A stretch of 64,000 bases of DNA from Cellulosimicrobium cellulans (GTDB lineage: Bacteria > Actinomycetota > Actinomycetes > Actinomycetales > Cellulomonadaceae): NCBI RefSeq assembly GCF_024124905.1, contig NZ_JAMXST010000003.1:248001-312000 (forward strand), in the 5' to 3' direction. The notes under the pieces were generated by a model. That model was not told the DNA's origin. It ran no database searches and saw only the letters and a program-made list of their open reading frames with translations. Shown one piece after another: positions 8,348 to 15,937 of the stretch. Position numbers and translations under genes: made by a program. How positions within the stretch are numbered: the first letter of the stretch is position 1; every line of letters begins with the position of its first letter.

Positions 8348-8704
8348 ATGGGGACCGTCACCGACTACCTGGGGGGCGTGGACGAGCCGGACCGCGCGAC
8401 GCTCACGCGCGTCGTCGAGGTCGCGCGCGGCGTCGTCCCGGACGCCACCGAGGGCACGAGCTACGGCATGCCCGCCCTGCTCTACCGCGGCAAGGCGCTG
8501 CTCAGCGCCATGGCCTCGGCGAAACACCTCGCGGTCTACCCGTTCAGCCCGGCCGCGGTGACAGCCGTCGACGCGCGGCTGGACGGGTACTCGCACGCGA
8601 AGGGGACGGTCCGGTTCTCCAGCGACCATCCGCTCCCCGACGACGTCGTCCGCGACCTCGTCGCGGCCCGCGTCGCGGAGATCGACGCGCAGCTCGACCG
8701 CTGA
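8348..8704 (+). CDS. DUF1801-family protein (YdhG/frataxin-like fold)
   Basis: A 118-residue protein with the pattern 'VTDYLGGVDEPDRATL', 'EGTSYGMPALLYRGK', 'KHLAVYPF' and 'GTVRFSSDHPLPDDVVRDLV' typical of DUF1801, a fold related to CyaY/frataxin-like iron proteins. The ATG at 8348 is in the conserved frame; the ATG eight bases earlier is out of frame. Diverges from sodA, so a link to iron or oxidative stress is possible but only inferred. Confidence 0.75.
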   Translation: MGTVTDYLGGVDEPDRATLTRVVEVARGVVPDATEGTSYGMPALLYRGKALLSAMASAKHLAVYPFSPAAVTAVDARLDGYSHAKGTVRFSSDHPLPDDVVRDLVAARVAEIDAQLDR

Positions 8705-8806
8705 GCGCCGGGCAGTCGCCCGCCGTCGCCGTCGTCGCCCGCCTCCGCGCGCGGGTCGCGACCGAATCCCCTGGGCCGCACGGCCGCCGTCGGGCACGAT
8801 GGACGG

Positions 8807-9244
8807 ATGCCCGACGACGCCCGTGCCGGCCTGCGCGTGACGACCACCCTGGTCGTCCCCGAGGCGGAGCTGTCGTGGCGGTTCTCGCGGTCGTCCGGGC
8901 CCGGCGGGCAGGGCGTCAACACGACCGACTCGCGCGTCGAGCTGTCGTGGGACGTCGCGCGGTCGGCGGTGCTCACGGAGTCCCAGCGCGCCCGGGTGCT
9001 GGACCGTCTCGGCAGGCGGGTGGTCGGCGGCGTCGTCACCGTCGCCGCGTCGGAGCACCGCGAGCAGCGGCGCAACCGCGAGGCCGCCCGGGTGCGCCTC
9101 GCCGCCCTGCTGGCCGACGCCGTCGCCCCGCCCGGGCCGCCGCGCCGCGCGACGCGGCCCACGCGCGGTTCGGTGGAGCGCCGGATCGGCGCCAAGAAGC
9201 GGCGGACCGAGGTCAAGCGCCTGCGTCGCCCGCCGCAGGACTGA
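8807..9244 (+). CDS. arfB: Alternative ribosome-rescue factor ArfB (YaeJ), peptidyl-tRNA hydrolase
   Basis: A 145-residue stop-codon-independent release factor. It has the catalytic GGQ loop in 'RSSGPGGQGVNTTDSRVEL' (~residues 28-46), the release-factor core, then a disordered, very basic tail ('RRIGAKKRRTEVKRLRRP') that in ArfB enters the empty mRNA channel of a stalled ribosome. Length matches the family. The gene is followed immediately by a family-A repeat. Confidence 0.92.
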   Translation: MPDDARAGLRVTTTLVVPEAELSWRFSRSSGPGGQGVNTTDSRVELSWDVARSAVLTESQRARVLDRLGRRVVGGVVTVAASEHREQRRNREAARVRLAALLADAVAPPGPPRRATRPTRGSVERRIGAKKRRTEVKRLRRPPQD

Positions 9245-9247
9245 GCT

Positions 9248-9328
9248 GAGCACGACGTCACCCGCCGTCGAGCACGACCTGACGGACGGAAAGGGCCGGA
9301 GAACGACCCCCGTGTCGTGTTCGGCGGG
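9248..9328 (-). repeat. Dispersed repeat family A, intergenic copy (81 bp)
   Basis: Reverse-complemented, this segment matches 25288-25368 in 71 of 81 positions without gaps; the last 31 positions are identical. Contains several copies of the nonamer GA(A/G)CACGAC. It fills nearly the whole gap between arfB and the next, convergent gene. Confidence 0.85.
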
Positions 9329-9339
9329 AGGCCGGAGGG

Positions 9340-9969
9340 CTAGAGGCGGCGGGCCAGGTGCGGGTATTCCAGCACCAGGCCGTCGGCGTCGACGGTGAGG
9401 TCTGCCGTGAAGTCGCGCGTGGCGCTCGTGTACGTGACGACGCCCTGACCGGTCATGGGGTCGAGCGGCTCGCGCGCGGCGTAGACCTGGTCACTGCGCA
9501 GGACCGCCAGGGACGGCAGGTCGACCCACGCCATGACCAGGCGCGTCTCGCCCGCCGGCGGGCGGTCGCCGAGCAGCCCGAGGCGCAGGATCGGCATCGT
9601 GTTGGTGACGGGGCACAGCGCGATGTCGCAGTCGAACGCGCCGTCGAGCGAGGCCGGGTCGGCGATCCCCGGCGCGGCGAGGCCCGACGGCGGCGTCCCC
9701 GACTCGCGCACGTCGGCGCGCCACGCGCCGTCGGGCGTCCGGAGGAGGTCGAGGTGGCGCGACCACCCGAGCCCGCGCACGGAGACGTCGAGGTGCTCGG
9801 TCACCCACCCGGGACCGGTGCGCAGCGCCCACGCGGTCGCGTACGCCGCCGCGCGCGACGTGCCGAGCGCCGCCAGCCGGTCGTCGCGCACGGTGACGGT
9901 CGCGGCCTCCAGGCGGTCCGGGTCGTCGTCCCACCCGGTCCACGCGACGTGCCTCGTCGATGCGCTCAC
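9340..9969 (-). CDS. Putative glycolipid-binding protein (PF06475-like)
   Basis: A 209-residue protein. The pattern 'VAWTGWDDDPDRLEAATV', 'GPGWVTEHLDVSV', 'DGAFDCDIALCPVTNTMPILRL' and 'VMAWVDLPSLAV...QVY' is typical of the putative glycolipid-binding family, whose structure is a lipocalin-like barrel. GTG at 9969 is chosen as the conserved start; further upstream the frame is arginine-rich shadow. No signal peptide. Role unknown. Confidence 0.75.
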   Translation of the reverse strand: MSASTRHVAWTGWDDDPDRLEAATVTVRDDRLAALGTSRAAAYATAWALRTGPGWVTEHLDVSVRGLGWSRHLDLLRTPDGAWRADVRESGTPPSGLAAPGIADPASLDGAFDCDIALCPVTNTMPILRLGLLGDRPPAGETRLVMAWVDLPSLAVLRSDQVYAAREPLDPMTGQGVVTYTSATRDFTADLTVDADGLVLEYPHLARRL

Positions 9970-10031
9970 GCGCGCCAGTCTCGGGCGAAAAGGCGGTGCC
10001 CGCGCGGCGAGGGCGTGGCAGGGTCGCGCCC

Positions 10032-10451
10032 ATGACCTCTCGCATCTCCCACACCACGTTCGACGCACGCGACTCCTACGCGCAGTCCGTCTTCTGGGCC
10101 CAGGTCCTCGGGTACACCGACGTACCCGGCGACCCCAACCTCCCCGGCCACGAGGAGTGCATGATCATCCCTCCCGCCGACGCGACGACGCCCGCCGAGA
10201 GCCGCGGGCACGTCCTGTTCGTCGAGGTGCCCGACGACAAGGAGCTGAAGAACCGCGTCCACCTCGACCTGCGGCCCACGGACCGCACGCGCGAGGAGGA
10301 GGTCGAGCGCGTGCTCGCGCTCGGGGCGACGCAGGTCGCGGACCGGCGCACGCCCGACGGCGGGGGCTGGGTCGTGCTCGCCGACCCGGAGGGCAACGAG
10401 TTCTGCATCCTGCGCAGCGACGCGGAGCTCGCGGCGGCGGCTGCCCGTTAG
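10032..10451 (+). CDS. VOC-family protein
   Basis: A 139-residue single-module VOC protein: 'SRISHTTFDARDSYAQSVFWAQVLGY', 'LFVEVPDDKELKNRVHLDLRP', 'GGGWVVLADPEGNEFCIL'. This is the subclass often annotated as glyoxalase-like domain protein, related to pterin-4a-carbinolamine or catechol enzymes only by fold. Its stop overlaps the stop of the convergent regulator gene by 4 nt. Confidence 0.8.
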   Translation: MTSRISHTTFDARDSYAQSVFWAQVLGYTDVPGDPNLPGHEECMIIPPADATTPAESRGHVLFVEVPDDKELKNRVHLDLRPTDRTREEEVERVLALGATQVADRRTPDGGGWVVLADPEGNEFCILRSDAELAAAAAR

Positions 10452-11164
10452 CGGTCGGTGATCCGGATCCAGCCGCGCTGGGCGGCCCGGGCGCCGGCCT
10501 CGAACCGGCTCGTCGCGCCGAGGCGCCCCATGAGCCCGGCGGCGTGACGGCGGACCGTCCGCGGGGACACCCCGAGCCGCGCGGCGACGGCGGTGTCCGT
10601 CTTGCCCTCGGCGAGGAGCCGCAGGAGCGTGTCCTCGCTCGGGGCCAGCGCGTCGTCGGCCGCCCGCGCCCGGTCCCACTCGGCCTCGGCGAGGGCCCGG
10701 AGCGCGCGGACGGCGTCCCGGTCGGTCACGGCGCGCGTGCGGTCCGGGCGGGCGACGAGCACGACCGTGTCGTCGAGGGCGACGAGGGTCAGGGGCAGCG
10801 CCGGTGCCACGCGGTGCTCGACGCCGGGGCCGTCGTCGAACTCGTCGTCGCGCTCGGCCTCGGGGGCGTCCGGGCCCGGGTGGTCCGCAGCGGGCGGCGT
10901 GCCGACGAGCGGTCCGTCGGGGACGGCGCCGCCGTCCGGGGCGGTGTCGTCGAGCGCCCCGTCTCTCGGCGGCTCGGGTGGCTCGACCGTCATGACACGG
11001 ACGCGGGCGTCGCGGCGCGCCCGCTCGCGCACCCGTGTCCACAAGGGCTCCGGGGCCGCTCCGACGCCGGAGTCGAGCACGAGGACGTCGCGGGCGCGGC
11101 GCAGCGCGACGGCCCGCGCGGAGTGCCTGGCGCCGAGGGCCGGGTCTCGCTCCGTCGACGTCAC
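10448..11164 (-). CDS. LuxR-family HTH regulator next to the biosynthetic operon
   Basis: A 238-residue protein. The C-terminal ~65 residues are a complete LuxR/GerE helix-turn-helix ('LAPSEDTLLRLLAEGKTDTAVAARLGVSPRTVRRHAAGLM'). The N-terminal part resembles the TrmB/phospholipase-like sensor half of actinobacterial 'HTH-type' regulators ('DVLVLDSG', 'ALPLTLVALDDTVVLVA') and is interrupted by an acidic, Pro-rich linker. It lacks a receiver domain. Being divergent from the fatty acyl-AMP ligase gene, it is the best candidate for the operon's pathway regulator; this is inferred from position. Confidence 0.75.
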   Translation of the reverse strand: MTSTERDPALGARHSARAVALRRARDVLVLDSGVGAAPEPLWTRVRERARRDARVRVMTVEPPEPPRDGALDDTAPDGGAVPDGPLVGTPPAADHPGPDAPEAERDDEFDDGPGVEHRVAPALPLTLVALDDTVVLVARPDRTRAVTDRDAVRALRALAEAEWDRARAADDALAPSEDTLLRLLAEGKTDTAVAARLGVSPRTVRRHAAGLMGRLGATSRFEAGARAAQRGWIRITDR

Positions 11165-11395
11165 ACGGTGGGACTCTAGTCGACCTCCCTCGGCGTGCAG
11201 AGGGCCGTCCCGGCGGTCGGACCTGTGTGACGAACGGGGAGGTCAGCGGGCATTTGTCCTCTTCCGGACACGTCGGATTTGTTTACACCGCGGCCTTCCG
11301 CTGCCAGGCTTCCCCCGGACCGCCGGGTCGGGCTTCGTGCTGCCCGGCGTCCTACGTGCCGGGACGGTCCCGGCGCCGGTGACGGAGGGGGCCAC
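11165..11395. promoter_or_regulatory. Divergent control region of the biosynthetic operon
   Basis: 231 bp with no gene. A locally AT-richer patch (11252-11288) holds a small dyad TGTCC-6-GGACA (11255-11270) and TTTACA (11283-11288), a possible -10 or spacer element for rightward transcription. GGAGGGG at 11384-11390 is a strong ribosome site for the first gene. Confidence 0.4.
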
Positions 11396-13222
11396 ATGGG
11401 CGCGCAGCCGGACGACCTGACCCTCGTGGACCTCGTCCACGAGCACGCACGCGAGCGGCCGGACCACGCGGCGGTCGTGGTCGTGCCGGAGGTGGGCGAG
11501 CGGCGCACCCTGACCTACGCCGAGCTCGACGCGCAGGCGGCGGCGCTCGCGGCCGACCTCGCGGACCGGCACGAGCAGGGCGACCGCGCCCTCGTGCTCT
11601 ACTCGGCGACCGCGTCCTTCGTCGTCGGGATCGTGGCCTGCTTCTACGCGGGCCTGATCCCCGTCCCGTCACCGCTCCCGGGCGGGCAGGCGTACCAGCG
11701 CGAGCGCGTGCGCGGCATGCTCGTCGACTGCGACGCCGCCGTCGTGCTCGTCGACCCGACCGCCGCGAGCGAGACCACCGAGTGGGCCGAGCCGCTGCGG
11801 CGCGCCGACGGCGGCCCCGTCGTCGTGACCGTGGTCGACGGCGCCACGGGCGGCCCGTCCCGGCGCGGCCGCCCGGGCCCGCAGGACGTCGCGTTCCTGC
11901 AGTACACCTCCGGGTCCACGAGCAGCCCCAAGGGCGTCGTCGTCACGCACGCGAACGTCCTGCACCACCACGACGCCTTCTCGACGACCCTCGGCCTCGT
12001 CCCGGAGGACGTCTTCTGCAGCTGGCTGCCGGGGTACCACGACTTCGGCCTCGTCGGGATGCTGCTCGTCCCCCTGGGCCTCGGCGCGACGGCCGTCATC
12101 GTCCCCTCCACGGCCTTCCTCAAGCGCCCCGTCCGCTGGCTCTCCGCGATCACCGAGACCGGCGCGACCGTCACGGCCTCGCCGAACTTCGGCTACGACC
12201 AGTGCGCGCGGCGCGTGCGCGACGACCAGCTCGCCGAGCTCGACCTCACCCGCCTGCGCTGGGCGCTCGGCGGGGCCGAGCCGGTGGATCCCGCCGTCCT
12301 GGACGCCTTCACGCGCCGGTTCGAGCCCGTGGGCTTCCGCGGCTCGGCGCACGGCCCGGGGTACGGCCTCGCGGAGGCGACGCTGACGGCGACGTACCCG
12401 GACCGCCGGCTCCCGCTCGTCATCACCGCGGACGAGGCGGCGCTCGCCGACGGCCGCCTGGTCGTGCTCGAGGAGGCGTCGTTCCTCTCCGCGCTCCCGG
12501 ACGCCGCGGCGCAGGGCCGGGGCAGCGTCCCGGGCGCGCGGCTCGTGTGCTGCGGCCTGCCGAGCGGCGTGGAGCTGCGCCTCGTCGACGACCAGGGCGT
12601 CGAGGTGCCCGACGGCGCGGTCGGGGAGGTCTGGCTGCGCGGCGGGACCGTCGCAGCCGGGTACTGGGGCGACGCGGCGGCGGGCGCGACGGCCGAGACG
12701 TTCGGCGCGGTCGCGGCCGACGGCACCGGCCCGTGGCTGCGGACCGGCGACCTCGGCGCGCTGCACCGCGGCCAACTCGTCGTCACGGGCCGGATCAAGG
12801 AGCTCCTCATCGTCGCGGGGCGCAACCTGTACCCCTACGACCTCGAGCGCGAGCTGCGCCGTCTGCACCCCGGGGCCGAGGGCCGTCCGGGCGCGGTGTT
12901 CGAGGCGGAGGGCCTGCCGGGCACGCTGTGCGCGGTCCAGGAGTTCCGCCCCACGCCGGGCGCGCGGCTCGACGGCGCGAGCGCCGAGGACGAGCTCGAC
13001 GCCGTGGTGCGCCAGATGGCCTCCCACCTGGCGTCCGTCTCGGGCGCCGCCGTGCACGACGTCGTCCTCGTCCGTCCCGGCCAGGTGCCGCGGACCACGA
13101 GCGGCAAGATCCAGCGCGGTCGGGCGCGCGACCTGCACGGCGCGGGCGACCTCGCCGCGCTCCACTCCCTGCGCGCGTCCCGCGACCGCGCGCGCACCGA
13201 GCTCGCAGGGACCCGCTCATGA
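11396..13222 (+). CDS. Fatty acyl-AMP ligase (FAAL-type adenylating enzyme)
   Basis: A 608-residue adenylate-forming enzyme expected to activate a carboxylic (probably fatty) acid as acyl-AMP and pass it to a carrier protein. Core motifs: 'LQYTSGSTSSPKG' (residues ~168-180), 'WLPGYHDFGLVG', 'SPNFGYDQCARRV', 'LGGAEPVDP', 'GYGLAEATL', 'RTGDLG' and 'GRIKELLIVAGRNLYP'. The 'PNF.YD.C' and 'GAEPV' blocks are FAAL signatures rather than acyl-CoA synthetase ones. The first gene of the 14-gene operon, ending with a 4-nt overlap onto an acyl carrier protein, its likely acceptor. Acyl chain length cannot be read from the sequence. Confidence 0.88.
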   Translation: MGAQPDDLTLVDLVHEHARERPDHAAVVVVPEVGERRTLTYAELDAQAAALAADLADRHEQGDRALVLYSATASFVVGIVACFYAGLIPVPSPLPGGQAYQRERVRGMLVDCDAAVVLVDPTAASETTEWAEPLRRADGGPVVVTVVDGATGGPSRRGRPGPQDVAFLQYTSGSTSSPKGVVVTHANVLHHHDAFSTTLGLVPEDVFCSWLPGYHDFGLVGMLLVPLGLGATAVIVPSTAFLKRPVRWLSAITETGATVTASPNFGYDQCARRVRDDQLAELDLTRLRWALGGAEPVDPAVLDAFTRRFEPVGFRGSAHGPGYGLAEATLTATYPDRRLPLVITADEAALADGRLVVLEEASFLSALPDAAAQGRGSVPGARLVCCGLPSGVELRLVDDQGVEVPDGAVGEVWLRGGTVAAGYWGDAAAGATAETFGAVAADGTGPWLRTGDLGALHRGQLVVTGRIKELLIVAGRNLYPYDLERELRRLHPGAEGRPGAVFEAEGLPGTLCAVQEFRPTPGARLDGASAEDELDAVVRQMASHLASVSGAAVHDVVLVRPGQVPRTTSGKIQRGRARDLHGAGDLAALHSLRASRDRARTELAGTRS

Positions 13223-13485
13223 CCGCACCGCTGCCCGACGCTCTCGACGACCTCGTGCTCCGCCACGTCGCCACCGCCCTGGGCGTCGCGCCCGCAGACG
13301 TCGACCCGGCGGGCGACCTCGCCGGGCTCGGGCTCGGCTCGGTCCAGGTCCTGGCGCTGCTGGGCGACCTGGAGGACGCGCTGGGCGTCGACCTGGACCC
13401 GGAGGCCGTCGTCGACAACCCGACGCCCCGGGCGCTCGCCGAGCACCTGCGCAGCGTCGTGGACGTTCCCGGGACGGCGGCATGA
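13219..13485 (+). CDS. Acyl carrier protein 1
   Basis: An 88-residue carrier protein with the phosphopantetheine serine at Ser41 in 'LGLGSVQVLALLGDLED' (the D of the usual DSL is replaced by G), followed by the helix II-III pattern 'LGVDLDPEAVVDNPTPRALAEHL'. It overlaps both neighbours by 4 nt (ATGA). Given its place it most likely receives the acyl group from the FAAL and presents it to the KAS III-like enzyme. The Sfp-type transferase at 25228 would attach its arm. Confidence 0.9.
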   Translation: MTAPLPDALDDLVLRHVATALGVAPADVDPAGDLAGLGLGSVQVLALLGDLEDALGVDLDPEAVVDNPTPRALAEHLRSVVDVPGTAA

Positions 13486-14456
13486 CGACCCTCGTCGATG
13501 TCGGCGCGCACGTCCCCGCGACGCGCGTGCCCATCCGCGACCTGGCGGACGAGCTGGGGCTCGACCATCTCGAGCTGGGCGTGTTCGAGCGGTTCTTCGG
13601 GCTGCGCGAGGTGTGCACGGCGCCGGACGAGAGCCTCACCGACCTGCTCGTCGCCGCGGCGCGCGCCGTGCCCGGCCTCGCGGGGAACGAGCACCGCGTC
13701 CGGTACGTGCTGGGCGCGCGGACCATCGCGACCGTCGCCCCGGTCGGGGTCAACCCGCTGCACGACGCCGCGGACCGCCTCGGGCTCGACCACGCGGTCG
13801 TGTGGACCCTCACCCAGCACGCGTGCGCGTCCGCGCTGCTCGCGGTCGGCGTCGCGGGGCGCCTGCTCGCGGCCGACGGCGACCCGGGCGCGCTCGCGCT
13901 CGTCCTCACCGGGGAGAAGGCGTTCAGCCCCGGCTCCCGGCTCATCGAGGGCACGACCATCATGGGCGAGGGCACCGCGGCCGTCCTCGTCGGGGCCGAC
14001 CCGACCGGGGTCTCGGCGCGCGCGGGCAGCCCCGTCCTCTCCTACGCGACGCGCACCCTGGGCGAGTACCACCAGGTCCCGCTCCCGGAGGACCTGGCCG
14101 CGCCGTTCGGCGTCGCGTACACCGAGGTGCTCGCGGAGGTCGTGGTCGAGGCCGTCGAGCGCGCGGGCCTGACGCTGGACGACCTCGCGCTCGTCCTGCC
14201 GCACAACGTGAACCGCGTGTCGTGGCGGCGCCTGTGCTCGCGCCTCGGGCTGCCGATCGCGCGCGTCCGGCTCGACGACGTGCCGGTGACGGGCCACTGC
14301 TTCGGCGCCGACTCGTTCATCGGCTACGCCGCCGCGCGCGCCGAAGGCCGACTGCGCCCCGGCGACCCGTTTCTCATGGTGGCGGTCGGGCTGGGCGCGA
14401 CGTTCTCCGCCATGGTCCTGCGCTACGCGCCCCACGAGACGGAGGAGCCCGCATGA
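13482..14456 (+). CDS. KAS III-like (FabH-fold) condensing enzyme or acyltransferase
   Basis: A 324-residue thiolase-fold protein. The nucleophile is Cys115 in 'LTQHACASALLAV' and the next active-site residue His241 in 'LPHNVNRVSW'. The third residue, Asn in FabH ('GNTSAAS'), is here His272 in 'VTGHCFGADSFIGYAAA'. KAS III relatives with an altered triad include acyltransferases that make esters or amides rather than C-C bonds, so either a decarboxylating condensation or acyl transfer is possible. Overlaps both neighbours by 4 nt. Partner substrates are probably the acyl-ACP from gene 2 and a second carrier. Confidence 0.85.
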   Translation: MTTLVDVGAHVPATRVPIRDLADELGLDHLELGVFERFFGLREVCTAPDESLTDLLVAAARAVPGLAGNEHRVRYVLGARTIATVAPVGVNPLHDAADRLGLDHAVVWTLTQHACASALLAVGVAGRLLAADGDPGALALVLTGEKAFSPGSRLIEGTTIMGEGTAAVLVGADPTGVSARAGSPVLSYATRTLGEYHQVPLPEDLAAPFGVAYTEVLAEVVVEAVERAGLTLDDLALVLPHNVNRVSWRRLCSRLGLPIARVRLDDVPVTGHCFGADSFIGYAAARAEGRLRPGDPFLMVAVGLGATFSAMVLRYAPHETEEPA

Positions 14457-15937
14457 CGGTCGAGCAGGTGGCGGAGGCCGCCGCCCAGGACGCTGCCCCG
14501 GACGCCCTGACGGGGGCCCCTCGCGAGCCGTTCCTCGCGCGGACCAAGCGCGCGCTCGCAGGCGCGCCCGACGCGCCGCTCGTGCTGCTCGGGAACTTCG
14601 AGGTCGAGGACGCGTGGGCGGTCGGGGAGGTCGGCCTGCCCTCGGTCGGGGGCGCGTCGGCGACGGCCGCGCTCGTCAACCGCATGGACGAGCTCGCGCT
14701 GCTCCTCGCCGGGCCGGACGACCACGTCGTGCTCAAGGCCGAGCCCGACCCGGACCACCTCGCCCACCTGGACGCGCTCGGCGTCGGGCTCCCGACCGTG
14801 CACGTCGCCGAGTCGAGCGACCCGCTGCGCACCGTCACGCTCGACGCGCTCGACTCGCCCGCCCTGCTCGCTCGCCTGGGCGACCTCGCGGCGGACGGCG
14901 TGCGCCTCCTCGCGCACGGGACGTCGTCGGCGGAGGAGGACCTCGCGGCCGCCACCGGCCTGCGCTCGGTGCTCACCGACGCCGCCACCACCAAGGCCGT
15001 CAACAGCAAGGTCTACAGCCGCGGGCTGTGCGACGAGCTCGGGATCGAGCAGGCGCGCGGCTGGGCGTGCCGGACCGTCGAGGACTTCGAGCGCGCGTGC
15101 GCCGAGGCGGCGCGGCTCGTCGCGGACGGCGCGACCGTGGGCGTCAAGGACGCGTACGGCGTCTCCGGCAAGGGGATCCTCGTCGTCGACGACCCGCGTC
15201 GCCTCGACCAGCTCGTGCGCATGGTCACGCGCCGGGCCGCGCGCTCGGGCGACGACCGCCTCGCCGTCGTCGTGGAGGTCTGGGCGGACAAGGCGACCGA
15301 CCTCAACTACCACTTCACCGTCGCGCAGGACGGCTCGGTCGCGTTCGACTTCGTCAAGGAGGCGATCACCGAGGGCGGGGTCCACAAGGGCCACCGCATC
15401 CCGTCGCGCCTGCCCGCGGCGCAGGTCGACGCGCTGGCCGAGCTGTCGTCCCGGCTCGGGGCGCGCCTCGCCGCCGACGGGTTCCACGGTCTCGTCGGGG
15501 TCGACGCGCTCGTGCGCACGGACGGGTCGCTGCTGCCGGTCCTGGAGATCAACGCGCGCAGCAACATGTCCACGTACACCGTGCCGCTCCAGGAGCGGTT
15601 CCAGCCGGACGGGTGGGTCGCGCTCGCGCGCCAGTACCCGCTCGTGCTCGACGCCCCGCTGTCGTTCGCGGCGCTCCACGACGCCCTCGGCGACCTGCTC
15701 CCGGGCGCGGCCGGGCAGGCGGGGCTCGTCGTCCAGGGGACGGGCACGGTCAACGCCGGCGCGCCCGCCGCGGCCTCGGGCGGCACGTTCGCCGGCCGGC
15801 TGCACGGCCTCCTCGTCGCGCCCGACGAGGACGCCCTCACCCGCCTCGACCGCGCCGTGACGGAGCGGCTGACGGAACGGACCGCCCGGCGCCCGGCGCC
15901 GACGGCCGCGACCCCGACCGAAGGAGACCCCCGATGA
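14453..15937 (+). CDS. ATP-grasp ligase of the BtrJ/PGM1 type (probable amino acid:carrier protein ligase)
   Basis: A 494-residue ATP-grasp enzyme. Residues ~40-130 form a pre-ATP-grasp domain ('VLLGNFEVEDAWAVGEVG', 'LVNRMDELALLL'). The ATP-grasp core has 'TTKAVNSKVYSRGLCDELG', 'VGVKDAYGVSGKGILVV' (phosphate loop), 'VVEVWADKATDLNYHF' and 'PVLEINARSNMSTY' with the Glu/Asn Mg-ATP residues. A C-terminal region resembles the PGM1 C-domain ('LVVQGTGTVNAG'). In butirosin assembly BtrJ loads L-Glu onto the ACP BtrI before BtrK decarboxylates it; the same three types occur side by side here, so this protein likely does the loading step. The amino acid is unknown. Confidence 0.8.
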   Translation: MTVEQVAEAAAQDAAPDALTGAPREPFLARTKRALAGAPDAPLVLLGNFEVEDAWAVGEVGLPSVGGASATAALVNRMDELALLLAGPDDHVVLKAEPDPDHLAHLDALGVGLPTVHVAESSDPLRTVTLDALDSPALLARLGDLAADGVRLLAHGTSSAEEDLAAATGLRSVLTDAATTKAVNSKVYSRGLCDELGIEQARGWACRTVEDFERACAEAARLVADGATVGVKDAYGVSGKGILVVDDPRRLDQLVRMVTRRAARSGDDRLAVVVEVWADKATDLNYHFTVAQDGSVAFDFVKEAITEGGVHKGHRIPSRLPAAQVDALAELSSRLGARLAADGFHGLVGVDALVRTDGSLLPVLEINARSNMSTYTVPLQERFQPDGWVALARQYPLVLDAPLSFAALHDALGDLLPGAAGQAGLVVQGTGTVNAGAPAAASGGTFAGRLHGLLVAPDEDALTRLDRAVTERLTERTARRPAPTAATPTEGDPR

